Part shown: in pieces, positions 10,326 through 20,106 of the stretch
Position numbering within the stretch: the stretch's first letter is position 1
How the letters are laid out: each line of letters opens with the position of its first letter
Program-made: the position numbers and the translations under genes
Assembly: GCA_022818135.1 (NCBI GenBank)
Contig: JAFMSR010000002.1
Location: 44,988,699-45,052,698, forward strand
DNA from: Saxidomus purpurata
Taxonomy: Eukaryota > Mollusca > Bivalvia > Venerida > Veneridae
Direction: 5' to 3'
DNA: 64,000 bases
The notes under the pieces: model-generated
What the model was told of the DNA's origin: nothing
What the model saw: the letters and a program-made list of their open reading frames with translations, nothing else
Database searches by the model: none

Positions 10326-11490
10326 CAAAAAATTAAAATAGAGATATTGTTCTTGGCAATAACTCTGTAATTTGTCAAGATAGAGTTATGGTTCTTGTAC
10401 ACAGCACTTCCTCTCGTTGTGCTTGACCATTGTATGAAAATGTATTGAATTCCAACCAGTAGTTTTCAAGTTATGCTCAGGACAAGGAAAAGTAACAAAG
10501 GGCAATAACTAATTCAAGTTATGCTCCTGACAATAACTAGATGGGTGTTCAGTAGAACACTTGTGTCGCCCTCTTACGCTTTGTCAGTACAAAAAGGGGC
10601 ATAATTCTGTCAAGTATGAATTTGACCTACACAATTTGGCGGCATCACGACCCTTTTGTCATAAGCAATGCAATTTGAAAGTTTGATGAAGAAATCTTAA
10701 GAAATGGCAAAGTTATAGCCAACGTTAAGTTTTCATGACAAAATTTAAATAAAAAAAGGGGCATAATTCTGTCAAATATGACCTTTACATACAAACTTGT
10801 AAGCATCATGACCCTTCTGTCATAAGCAATACAATTTGAAAGATTGATGAAGAAATCTTAAGAAATAACAAAGTTATAGTCAAAATCTAAGTACAAAAAG
10901 GGGCATAACTCTGTCAAATATGACCTTGACCTACAAAATTTGGTGGCATCACGATCCTTTTGTCATAAGCAATGCAATTTGATAGTTTGATGAAGAAATC
11001 TTAAGAAATAAAGTTGTAGCCAACGTTAAGTTTTCATGACAAAATCCAAGTACAAAAAGGGGCATAACTCTGTCAAAAAATTTGACCTTGACCTACAAAA
11101 TTTGGCGGCATCATGACTCTTTTGTCATAAGCAATACAATTGCAAAGATTGATGAAAAAATCCTAAGAAATGGCAATGTTATAGTCAATGTTAAGTTTAT
11201 GTGACGGACGGACCGACAGACAAAGCGATCCCTATGTATCGCTTTTTCTCAGAAAGGGCGACACAAAAAGTAAAAATAACTCTGTAATAAGTCAAGATAT
11301 AGAGTTCAGGTTCTTATTCACTGCACTTTCCCTCAATGTTCTTGACCATTGTATAAAGTTGTGTTGAATTACAATCAGTAGTTTTCAAGTTATGCTCCGG
11401 TAAAATGCAACGGACAGACCGCCCAACTGACTGACCAACCACCTGACCAACCACTGCGTGACTCCTATATACAAACTTAGTTTCGGGGGG
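10326..11490 (+). mobile_element. Family N tandem repeat interrupted by element E
   Basis: Family N units (AGAGTTATGGTTCTTGTACAC, TTCCTCTCGTTGTGCTTGAC, TTTTCAAGTTATGCTC) occur before 10535 and resume at 11270 with AATAACTCTGTAATAAGTCA. The element ends in a run with CAACGGACAGACCGCCC and a terminal GGGGGGTATAACTAG. Family N pieces recur at 17.97-18.12, 22.42-22.72, 26.57-26.65 and 27.73-27.83 kb. Confidence 0.6.
10536..11268 (+). mobile_element. Element E, copy 1, nested in family N
   Basis: It starts ACTAGATGGGTGTTCAGTAG then AACACTTGTGTCGCCCTCTT, and ends GCGATCCCTATGTATCGC then TTTTTCTCAGAAAGGGCGACAC. TTGTGTCGCCCT near the start and AGGGCGACACAA at the end are inverted repeats. The core is four units with AAAAAGGGGCATAACTCTGTC and TTTGGCGGCATCACGACCC. 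GCGATnnnTATGTATCGC forms a 3' hairpin. No transposase frame is seen. A truncated copy sits at the right edge of the satellite (57.15 kb). Confidence 0.7.
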
Positions 11491-12552
11491 TATAACTAGT
11501 GCGCTATATACTAACTGAACCACGAAACCCTCAGTTTTATTTTTATAACCTTCTTAAAAGATTTAAAGGTGGTCAATTACTTTTAAGCAACATTTTATGA
11601 CAATTTTTAATTTTTGTATATTCTGTTAGAGATTTATTTAATGAACAAAAAGCCCCTTACATAGAGTTCAATCCCTATCAGAAATTTACATTTTATTAAC
11701 TTTTATAAAATTTTGTTATTACTCCCCTTTAATATGAAAGTATTTAAAACGTTGAGTATTTCTTTTTTATTTCAATATAATTTCTACTTTTACATTTGAA
11801 TTGGATAGATATACAAGTATTTTAACATTCTGAACCAAAATGCAGGTTTTAAAACTACGTGCAGCTTCTGAATTCATATATTTCCAATATATCTTGGGTG
11901 CGCACACAAGATAGGTAAAGGGAGGTAATAATATTTGTTCAAACTTGAATTTCTAATGAATTCCATCTAAATATATATTTTTTTAATGCAAATATTCCAC
12001 AAATATAATACAATAGTCTTATATGTATATCTTTCCTTAGGCAAAGTATGTGTATCAAATTTTTACTTATGATAAAATAACTCTATCTTGGTTGGGCAAC
12101 CAGGATAGGGTAATCAAATTTTAAAAATACTTCCAGTGAAAATCTTACTTGCGCTAAGTGAACATAAATGAGTGTAAATTATCAGATGTTAAAGTTTCAA
12201 ATAAATCTGTTACATGGTCAATTCTGATGATACACCTTTAACAAGTCTCACCAGATTTGCCATGTGCGATTTGTAAGACGAAAATCGAAGATAAATGTAG
12301 ACAATAAATCAACTGCTAATTATGTTTTTTGATGTCAGAAGGATCCAAGCCACATGATTATAAAACCTTTTTAATGCTCAACTCAATTTAGTGCTCAAAC
12401 TTTGAATCAATGTAATATTGATATAAACATTTAATGAATCAAAATCACAGTTATTAAACATGACCATGGACTGCAGACGGCATTTTTATTTATCATGCTA
12501 GTTTGTTTCATGCACTTTGATTGAAAGAGATCATTGTCATCGCATGGAAAAT
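11491..12552. other. Unique AT-rich stretch
   Basis: No gene or repeat family is recognised. Codon-scale open frames are short on both strands. Confidence 0.4.
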
Positions 12553-12633
12553 CGAACAACATTATACATTTAGAAAACTGTGTAGTGAACAAATCGTTCA
12601 CTACACAGTTTTCTAAATGTATTACGTTGTTCG
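12553..12633. repeat. Near-perfect 38-bp-arm inverted repeat
   Basis: Arms 12553-12590 and 12596-12633 are separated by five bases (AAATC). The inner 26 bp (TACATTTAGAAAACTGTGTA then GTGAAC) pair without mismatch; the outer 12 bp carry two mismatches. As RNA it would form a long hairpin. It could be the ends of a tiny MITE, a hairpin RNA precursor, or a recent palindromic duplication. Confidence 0.75.
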
Positions 12634-12678
12634 GCATGAAGTAAACACTACGCTGGGAGACGCTGATGTGTAGATGTA

Positions 12679-12830
12679 AAGTGGCGGACATCTCATTCGA
12701 AGGTTGCTGGTTTGAATCCCATCAGCGGAAATTGACAGGGGCCTCTTCAATTCCTCCTGTCTATGCAACAACTGGTCTTATTCCAGGAAAAATCCATTGA
12801 TAGTATAGTTATCATGATATTCAAGAATAT
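12679..12830 (+). repeat. tRNA-derived SINE remnant
   Basis: GTGGCGGACATCTCATTCGA precedes a B-box-like CTGGTTTGAATCCC, followed by GACAGGGGCCTCTTC and CAACTGGTCTTATTCCAGGA. This resembles the head and body order of the SINE at 36.4 kb. It is old and has no clear tail. Confidence 0.4.
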
Positions 12831-12929
12831 GCGACAACAATTGATGTGTACAAGAGCATTGCCTGCAGTAGCTGGATGCTCATCTGATTTTATTGTTTTA
12901 TTGTTTATTTATTACCATTTTGTAAGTCA

Positions 12930-13440
12930 TCAGTGTCCTTGATGTTGACCACGAAACACAATCCCACATAAGGTTTTCGTAAATAATTAGCTAAACACTA
13001 AGTTTGGTCACAATAATTAAGCTGCAACTAGACATTTTTCCCATTTTTTTATTTTTAGAATAAATCCTTGACCTTGACCCCATGAGCCCCAAACACAATC
13101 CCAATAAAAGTCTTTCTTCATACGTATTACACACTAAATAATATAGTAACACTAACTCAATTGTTACTAAAGATATTGAATATATTACTGTTTTCTATTT
13201 TTAGTTACAGTGACCTTGAACTTGACCCCAGGAGCGCCATTAAAGATCTTCTTAATTCAATACTTACTACAAGCAAAAGTTGGTTATATTATGTCAACTG
13301 TAACTAAAGATATTAAATATATTACGGTTTCCTATTTTTAGTAATAGTGACCTTGAACCCAGGACCCCCAAAACACAATCCAATTAAAGATATTCATAAA
13401 TACTTCCTACTTAGTTTGGTTGCGTTATGTTCACTGTTAC
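12930..13440 (+). repeat. Family G tandem repeat, diverged copy
   Basis: Three units with CTATTTTTAG, CAGTGACCTTGAACTTGACC and AACACAATCC, with landmarks at 13051, 13195 and 13334 (period about 140). These are related to the better kept array at 26.9-27.7 kb. No gene. Confidence 0.55.
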
Positions 13441-13660
13441 AAAATATTCTATGTGAAGAAGGGGCAATAATCCAGTCAAAATACATGACAGGGTTATGTA
13501 CATTTTGTAACTTGTAAAACTCTTCCTTCATTCTATTGTTCATTTGATAGTGAATAGGTATTCCAAGTTTCAAACTGATAGCTTGCTTTGATAGTTTGCT
13601 TGTAAGTGACCTAAACGCAAAACTTACACTAGATGCCCACGTGCAACATGTCAAGCTGCC
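13441..13660 (+). repeat. Family K fragment, copy 1
   Basis: GGGGCAATAATCCAGTCAAA then TTCCAAGTTTCAAACTGATA and GTAAGTGACCTAAACGCAAAA are shared with 16238-16395. This is a single core unit. A minus-strand frame of 105 codons crosses it and is not credible as a gene. Confidence 0.5.
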
Positions 13661-13840
13661 AGCTGTCAAAATGGCTAAATCCTTACCAACTAGAAATAGG
13701 TCAAAATACACCTAAATATTGGATGTAACATGCATGTTGTACCACAGAAAAGTGGTCTCCATTTTTCTCTAAGGCCAGTAATAAAAAAGTTACAATATAA
13801 GCTATTTATAGTAACAACAAAGGGAAGTAATTCTAAAAAC

Positions 13841-14505
13841 AAGGGTAGCTCATGGTGGTGAACATTTGTACCAAGTTAGATCAAAATCCCTCCATGCATG
13901 AAGAAGAAATCCTCTGGACAAAGATATTCTTGAATTTGACCTTTAACCTCTAAGTGTGACATTGATCTTAGACCTAGGGACCTGGTTCTTGCGCATGACA
14001 CTCCGTCTCATGGTGGTGAACATTTGTGCCAAGTAACATCAAAATCCCTCCATGCATGAAGAAGAAATGCTCCGGACAAAGTCATTATTGAATTATTCTT
14101 ATATCTGTCCTTTGGCCTCTAAGTGTGACCTTGACCTTGGAACTAGGGACCTGGTTCTTGCGCATGACACTCTGTCTCATGGTGAACATTTGTACCAAGT
14201 TACATAAAAATCCCTCAATGCATGAAGAAGATATGCTCTGGACAGTCATTCTTGAATTTGACCTTTAACCTCTAAGTGTGACCTTGACCTTAGACCTAGG
14301 GACCTGGTTCTTGCGCATGACACTCCGTCTCATGATGGTGAACATTTGTGCCAAGTTATTTAAGAATCCCTTGATCCATGGATAAGTTACAGCCCGGACA
14401 AGCAAAACTCGGACAGACGGACACACACACGCACTGACGCAAGCACATACACTGAACAGCCATTTGGACAACTATATCGAGCTTTCGCAAGCGGCTCGAC
14501 AAAAA
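13841..14505 (+). mobile_element. Family O Helitron-like element
   Basis: It starts CAAGGGTAGCTCATGGTGGT. The core has about four units of about 150 bp (TAAGTGTGACCTTGACCTTAG, TTCTTGCGCATGACACTC, CCATGCATGAAGAAG). The tail CGGACAGACGGACACACACA leads to a terminal hairpin CGAGC-TTTCGCAAGCG-GCTCG followed by ACAAAAA and T. No coding capacity. It has the same plan as families A, B and D. Confidence 0.6.
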
Positions 14506-14644
14506 TCAGACTAGCTTAAAATGACAAAGTCCAAAAATACTAAAATAACCCCCCCCCCATATGTATCACTCAAAAACCCATTTGATATGTTGAAGTACAT
14601 TATCCATTAATTGTTTGTGAAAAATTTAAAATTAATCTAACAAA
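14506..14644. other. Short spacer with C tract
   Basis: Spacer between elements O and A containing a nine-base C run at about 14550-14558. Confidence 0.4.
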
Positions 14645-16152
14645 CAAGAGCTGTCAGAAGGACAGCGTGCTCGACTTTTTTCAGTGCTTGCCAATAAAAC
14701 GAAACTTTGACAGTAAAAGGCAAAACAAGGATCTGTATAAACAAGGGTCACAAGTAGCAAGATATTAAATCAAGAGTTATCGAACTTAATTGTTTGATAT
14801 CCCTGAATACTACAGCAAAGTTTTAAATTAATACTTTAAGTGGTTAATGATATATGTGCATGACAGTAACAGTTGCACACAGGACTTTAACTAGGAATTT
14901 TTACGTACAAATCAAGAAACATTTTGAGTACTTAACTATTGGTGCAAGGTAGTTAATAGCAAACAGGATAAGATAAGTCTCATACTTATGTATAAATTAA
15001 TGTACCAGTTTCATATTTAAAATATTTATTAGATTAGATTATTAAATTCATTAGAATGGCTTTGTTTTGCAGAATATTGGATTAATCAGTCAGTCTCATG
15101 TCCTATTCATTTCCGCAATATCATTAAATTTAGATAATCCTAAGGATCAGTACGCTCAGAACAGTACAAACCTCAAGAAAATGTGAGCCTTATAAAGTGT
15201 TTAAATTTGAAGACTACTTTACGATATTACCATCAAATCTTGCATTATCTCTATTCATTGTATGGGCCAAGTTCTATAATAAAATCTAAATCTAAAAATC
15301 TAAATCTTCACAAAGTTATCTCCTCTTGCTTACAGATAGGTGTCATGATGGTTCCAACTTTCAAAGTAATATCTCATATGGTTAGGTCAACAAGTAGACA
15401 AGAATAAAAAATTTAACTGAGTTTCTAAGTCGAAAAGGACGATAATTCAAATGAAATCCTTGACAGAGTTACGTTCTCCTGCCTACATTTAGGGATCATG
15501 ATGGTTAAGAAGTATTCCAACTTTCAAAGTAATATCTCAAATAGTTCAGCCAAAATGTGGACTGGTACAAAAAACTTAACCGAGATTCTAAGTCGATAAA
15601 GGGTCTTTATTTTAAAAAAAAACTTTACAGAGTTACCTTCTCTTGCCTACAGATGGAGGTAATGATGCAAACAAGTATTCCAAGTTTCAAAGCAATATCT
15701 CAAAGGGTTAAGTCAATAAATGGATTTACCCATATTCAATGTATTTTCTAAGCAAAAAAAGAGGCATAATTCTGACAAAAACCTTTACAGAGTTATGTAC
15801 TCTTGTCTGTGGACAGAGGTTATGATGGTAAATAAGTATATTAAGTTTCAAAGTAATATCTGTAATGGCTTTGAAATAAAGAAGGGAGGTACGAAAAACT
15901 TAACCAAGCTCAATGCACTTTCTAAGTCGAAAAAGGGCCATAATTCTGTCAAAAAACCTTGACAGAGTTAGAACTCTTGTCTGTTGATAGAGGTTATAAT
16001 GATAAATAAGTATGGTAAGTTTCAAAGCAATACCTCTAATGGTTTTGAAATAAAGTGGTGTGGTACGAAAAACTTAACCAAGGTGTGACACCAACGCTGA
16101 CGCCGAGGGGAGTAGGATAGCTCCCCTTTTCTTCGAAAAGTCCAGCTAAAAA
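14645..16152 (+). mobile_element. Family A element, copy 2, with an internal insertion
   Basis: It starts CAAGAGCTGTCAGAAGGACA and ends TAGCTCCCCTTTTCTTCGAA then AAGTCCAGCTAAAAA followed by T. The core units match copy 1. Relative to copies 1 and 3 it carries an extra segment at about 14932-15304. The 3' hairpin CTTTTC-TTC-GAAAAG is kept. Confidence 0.7.
14932..15304 (+). mobile_element. Insertion in family A copy 2 with an (AAATCT)n-like tail
   Basis: Compared with family A copies at 7.4 and 22.84 kb, which read directly from an AATTTTT/ACATTTT to CACAGAGTTATC, this copy has about 370 extra bases. They begin near GAGTACTTAACTATTGG and end in TAAAATCTAAATCTAAAAAT plus CTAAATCT. A short tandem A-rich 3' tail suggests a truncated non-LTR retroelement or SINE, but no reverse-transcriptase motif is visible. 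Confidence 0.5.
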
Positions 16153-16237
16153 TGATGAAGCTATGTCTAATTCTCAAAATCAACCAAAATTCATGTTTTT
16201 TGCGCAAAAAAACAGGTCACACTCAGCATCTTTAGCA

Positions 16238-16395
16238 TACAATGTGAAGAAGGTTATTTAAGATGAACAAGTTTTCCAAGTTTCAAAGTGATAGCTTTGA
16301 TAGTTTCCATGTAAGTGACCTAAACGCAAAACTAAGCCAAAGTCAACGTCAACGGTCAAATGACAACTATAGCTCGTCATTCGTTTAAAAAAAAT
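16238..16395 (+). repeat. Family K fragment, copy 2
   Basis: TTTTCCAAGTTTCAAAGTGA, TTTGATAGTTTCCATGTAAG and TGACCTAAACGCAAAACTAA match copy 1. It ends ATAGCTCGTCATTCGTTTAAA. This is one unit plus a probable 3' end. Confidence 0.5.
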
Positions 16396-17019
16396 CAGAC
16401 CAGCTAATGAGTAAATTAAATGATGTAGATATTTTTTTTTTCAGTACCTTATGCATAATATGTAATCACTATTTACATACTGCTAGTTTCATGTCTTTAA
16501 GTCATTAGTATTTTGTTATAAACAGTATTATATATCTGACAAAGTATCCAGTTATGCATAAAATTTTCATTTTAAATTCCAAGGACACATGTGAAAATTG
16601 CATTTAAACGCTCATGTCAGACATAGGGTAGGGATACGAATTCGTAAAATTACAAAATGCTTAAGTCGGTGACCACTAATTTTTACAATGTCAACTACTA
16701 GAAAAATATTTTTTACAAAACATAATGAACTTTTACGTGTTTTCATCAAGCCGATTTCTTACAAATTTAATTTTTAGTTTTTTGACGTCACAAATCAGTG
16801 CAAAGCGGTTACAATGTCAAACCTTTTATGTCGAATTTTATATCAGTTTGTAGCTCTTTTTGAAAGATATAAGAAAAGATTAGTAGGTTGAAAATATATC
16901 ACAAAGGAAAACGCTACAGCTTAAAAACCTGCCGACAGCCTAGGAAAACGCTCTGGTATAAAAATGATGTCAGAAGCTATGTTTGAAGCACTACTGAAAA
17001 AATTTACAAGATGTTAAAA
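16396..17019. other. Unique AT-rich stretch
   Basis: No gene or repeat is recognised. It lies downstream of the Slo-like S4-S5 exon on the minus strand. I looked here for a pore exon (GYGD) and saw none. Confidence 0.4.
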
Positions 17020-17122
17020 CAAAGAGCTTTCTGATGACAGCACGCTCGACTAATCGAGGGCTTGTCAGTAAAATGTCTAAGAATAGGTATACTGTTAAGC
17101 ATTACGGTGAAAATTATAAAAC
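17020..17122 (+). mobile_element. Family B 5' fragment
   Basis: CAAAGAGCTTTCTGATGACA then GCACGCTCGACTAATCGAGG and GCTTGTCAGTAAAATG match the starts at 1809 and 30764. It is cut off after about 100 bp by a family C start. Confidence 0.55.
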
Positions 17123-17124
17123 AA

Positions 17125-17455
17125 CAAGAGCTGTGATTCTTAAGTGACGAATGCCCCCCGAGGTTGTGATACTATAATATGGTTCTTGTGCATTGCCCCA
17201 GTAAAAATTTCAGCGGAATACCTCTGAAATACCGGTGGAATACAAATGCAACAATCTATAGGCCTACCTGTTCTTGAGAAGATTATTAAAGTTTTTTCCT
17301 TTCCGTTGCAATGGCAACCAGAGTTCTGCATGGAATGGAATTATATGAACAACTATGAAAGGGCTTCATGCAAGGAACATCCCTGCCAAGTTATATCATC
17401 ATTATTCTAGTGGTTTCAGAGATGTTGTTTGAAGGAAAATGTTAACGGACGTACT
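17125..17455 (+). mobile_element. Chimeric element: family C start, family D end region
   Basis: It starts CAAGAGCTGTGATTCTTAAG then TGACGAATGCCCCCC (family C), but from about 17290 it reads TTCCTTTCCGTTGCAATGGC and AACCAGAGTTCTGCATGGAA, which is the 3' part of family D at 18635-18790. It stops at AATGTTAACGGACGTAC, 15 bp from the Slo exon donor, so its end lies in the intron immediately next to the exon. Confidence 0.55.
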
Positions 17456-17469
17456 AGAAAATGACTTAC

Positions 17470-17621
17470 CAAATGGAGAAACCCGCCAGTGGATAGCCAT
17501 AGACTAAGTGCAAATGCAACAAGATGCGACAGCCCTAACACAGTGTTTGAGTTGAGAATGTTCAAGTATGTTAAAATGTCTGGAATTAACATCAGCCTCA
17601 GTGCTCTTAGAAACCTCAATC
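17470..17621 (-). CDS. slo: Slo-type potassium channel exon: S4, S4-S5 linker, S5
   Basis: This is a coding exon of a Slo (BK, KCNMA1-like) voltage- and calcium-gated potassium channel of the plasma membrane. On the minus strand ATATTTCAG precedes, GTAAGT follows, and the 152 nt are open. The previous exon ends in G, so the split codon is G|GA (Gly). The peptide starts [20 protein letters not shown], matching the family's S4, and keeps the arginines at the positions of human R207, R210 and R213. S5 reads [14 protein letters not shown], against LTAAGFIHL in typical Slo1. In the S4-S5 linker the usual KTSxSI(K/R)L is NSNTVLGL, so two basic residues are lost: a divergent paralogue. It ends in phase 0 at the usual Slo boundary just before V-E-N-S-G-D-P. 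The next exon should carry the pore; I did not find it in this window. Confidence 0.9.
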
Positions 17622-17766
17622 CTGAAATATAGATTTAATGATCTCAGGTGCTTTATGCCAACAATGCCTATTGTCAATCAAACTATCTTATTGAAATAAG
17701 TGCACATTTCTTACTTCACACAGATATAGTGGATGGGGAATTTGTCTAATTACAGGAATAATGGAA
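17622..17766 (-). other. Start of the intron between the two Slo-like exons
   Basis: The intron occupies 17622-19826 (2205 bp, GTATGT...TTTCAG on the minus strand). This first part is unique; the rest is mostly family D and N repeats, listed separately. Confidence 0.7.
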
Positions 17767-18122
17767 CAAGAGGGCCGAAATGACCCTATATCGCTCACCT
17801 CATTACCATTGGCTATAATACAAGGGATCATGATTTTAACACAATTCCCCCCCCCCCCCTCCCTCGCTGAGTGCTCTTTCTATGACCAAGAAATTTGAGG
17901 TAAGAGGAATAGATATGGTATAGGTTCTAATTTAATGAAATATTAGTAATTGGCAGGGAATAATAAAGCAAGGTAGAGTTATGGTTCTTAGGCATGTACT
18001 TCCCATCATTGTGCTCTATCACTGTATGAAGTTTCAAGTTATTCCCTTCAGTACTTTTGTAGTTATGCTACGGACAAGATCATGCTCCGAACAAGATAAA
18101 TCAATAAAGGCAGACAACTAAA
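17767..18122 (+). mobile_element. Family D 5' fragment fused to a family N unit
   Basis: It starts CAAGAGGGCCGAAATGACCC then TATATCGCTCACCTC. After a C-rich tract (about 17845-17859), 17970-18115 is a family N unit (GTAGAGTTATGGTTCTTAGG, TCATTGTGCTCTATCACTG). The D part is truncated. Confidence 0.5.
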
Positions 18123-18857
18123 CAAGAGGGCCAAGATGGCCCTATATCGCTCACCTTGGTACAAGTCCACTTGCCTGGTGGAAGATCACTAGATAATGTT
18201 ATATACCAAATAAGTTTTCCTATATACGCCTTTGTAAAACAAATGATTCCCCCCCCCCCCAAGCAAGGTCAATTTTGACCCCAGGGGCATAATTTGAACA
18301 AACTTTAAACTATGCAAAACTAAGTGACCCCCGGTGCGGGGTCAATTTTGACCCGGGGCTCATAATTTGAACAATCTTGGTAGAGGTCTACTAGACAATG
18401 CTACATGCCAAATATCTTAGCTCTAGGCCTTGTGGTTTCAGAGAAGAAGATTTTTAAAGTTTTCCCTATATATTCCTATGCAAAAACTAAGGGCCCACCC
18501 GCGCGAGGTCAATTTTGACCCTGGGGTCATAATTTGAACAATCTTGGTAGAGGTCCACTAGACAATGCTACATGCCAAATATCTAAGCTCTAGGCCTTGT
18601 GGTTTCAGAGAATAAGATTTTTAAAGTTTTTCCTATTTGTTGCCATAGCAACCAGAGTTCTGCATGGAATGGAATTCTTTGAACAATTTTGGTAGAGCTT
18701 CATGCAAGGAACATTCCTGCATAGTTTTATCAACATTGGCCTAGAGGTTTCAGAGGAGATGTCATTTGAATCAAAATGTTGACGGACGACGGACGGACGA
18801 CGGACAATCATCGATCAGAAAAGCTCACCCTGGCATAGCCAGGTGAGCTAAAAAAAA
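18123..18857 (+). mobile_element. Family D Helitron-like element, complete copy
   Basis: It starts CAAGAGGGCCAAGATGGCCC then TATATCGCTCACC. Core units carry GGTCAATTTTGACCCC, CATAATTTGAACAATCTTGG and AAGCTCTAGGCCTTGTGGTT. After GGACGACGGACGGACGACGG the 3' end is CTCACCCTGGCATAGCCAGG then TGAGCTAA and A's: a CTGGC-ATA-GCCAG hairpin directly before GTGAGCTAA. No coding capacity. It is the reference copy for the split D element at 39.2/58.5 kb. Confidence 0.7.
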
Positions 18858-19125
18858 CAAGAGGGCCAGGATGGCCCTTTATCACTCCCCTGGGTACCAC
18901 TGGCTATAATACAAGGCCAACAATGTTGTTACAGAATGGGTAAAAATTGACCTTGGGTCCTGATTTGAACATCTATGTAGCAGTCCACTACACAATGCTT
19001 CATTTCAACAAATACCAGGCCTTGTGGTTTTAGACAAGAAGATTTTTAAGTTTTCCCTATAATTAAGTCTATGGGAATCAAGTGATCCCCCATTGGCCCC
19101 AATTGATAACTGAGAATGGATAAGT
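18858..19125 (+). mobile_element. Family D element, truncated, head-to-tail with the previous copy
   Basis: CAAGAGGGCCAGGATGGCCC follows the A-run that ends the preceding D element with nothing between. Only one core unit is kept (CAGTCCACTACACAATGCTT, CCAGGCCTTGTGGTTTTAGA). The 3' end is missing. Confidence 0.6.
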
Positions 19126-19826
19126 TTAAAATCCAACCAAATATTAACTTAACTACTTCTGTAGCAATTCAAATTTTACAAATGAGTAACTGTTGTATTA
19201 TAGTGCATTATGAATATTACAAAGTCATTAATATGTTGAATAGAAAAAGTTGCAAAAAAAACTAAATACAAAATTCTTAAACCTGTCAGAAAGAAATTTC
19301 ATGTATGATGTCTGTTCTAATTTCTAAGATGTTGCTATTTATAGCATTATATAAGCATCATTCTGCTCAGGTAAGCCAAAACCTACTTTCCTTTGAAAAG
19401 TTGCGAAAGAATTTTGTCTATGGTTCTTGGTTCTCTTGGGGTGCTGTTTCTGGTCATTTCAAGCCTTCTATTGACATTACAGCTAAAGGTCAAAGTCTGA
19501 GTTACCTATACACTATAAATGACTTACTCCCAATTTACTGTAGAATACTTCAAGTACTTAACAAGTAAACTTGGTTTAAGTTTGCTTCAGGATTCATCTT
19601 GGCAGGATTCCATTGGCAATAATCATACTGCCATCTCAGTAACAGGAGAATGATTGAGGATCAATAATGCCAACATTTACTCTGATGTAGGTCCAGATTA
19701 GGGTCACTGGTGCTTGAACAAAGTTTATTTCTCCTAAGCAAAGTTAACATAATTATAGTCTAAACACTCCATGGGCGCACTATTTGAGGTAAGCAGTCAA
19801 ATATACTCTTATTAAAAAAAACATAC
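19126..19826. other. Unique part of the Slo intron
   Basis: No repeat is recognised. A plus-strand frame of 87 codons at 19305-19568 has no similarity I can name. It lies antisense in the intron, so I do not call it a gene. Confidence 0.5.
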
Positions 19827-19938
19827 CTAACCAATTGTGGTCCAGATAAATTGCAACAGAAGATGGTGGAATGGTGAAGTAGTCCACAATAGAGAAAATA
19901 TCCAACCAGAACCATACCTTGTCATTTGCTGCCACAAA
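19827..19938 (-). CDS. slo: Slo-type potassium channel exon: end of S2 and S3
   Basis: Minus-strand exon of the same Slo-like channel gene. ATTGATTTTCAG precedes and GTATGT follows exactly 112 open nucleotides (37 codons plus the first base of the Gly codon completed at 17621). The peptide contains [11 protein letters not shown] and [17 protein letters not shown], then NWLG. These align without gaps to the human Slo1 segment around AANDKLWFWLE and VVDFFTVPP, and even closer to the fly VDYFTIPP. The S3 aspartate is kept. The residue at human R201 (YLNRSW) is histidine here (YLDHNW). The exon boundaries match those I recall for Slo genes. It begins in phase 0, so the missing upstream exon must end on a complete codon, normally after S2 (YFxxR). 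I could not find that exon within the 44 kb to the right. Confidence 0.92.
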
Positions 19939-20106
19939 CTGAAAATCAATTCATAAGAGCACTTTATAACATATACTATTAATTTTCTGGGGAATTCTCT
20001 TCTCAATCACAAGTTTTGCTTAACTATCAGTGATATTCATTGCTCTACACAACAATGTCATTGCTTTAAAAAATTAGAAATTTAAAATTTAAGAGCTCGG
20101 TTTTAA

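Noticed and set aside
12431..12691. 86-codon minus-strand frame
   Set aside because: Runs through the long palindrome and a SINE remnant; no recognisable similarity.
19305..19568. 87-codon plus-strand frame
   Set aside because: Antisense inside the Slo intron and not recognised; a chance frame is likelier.
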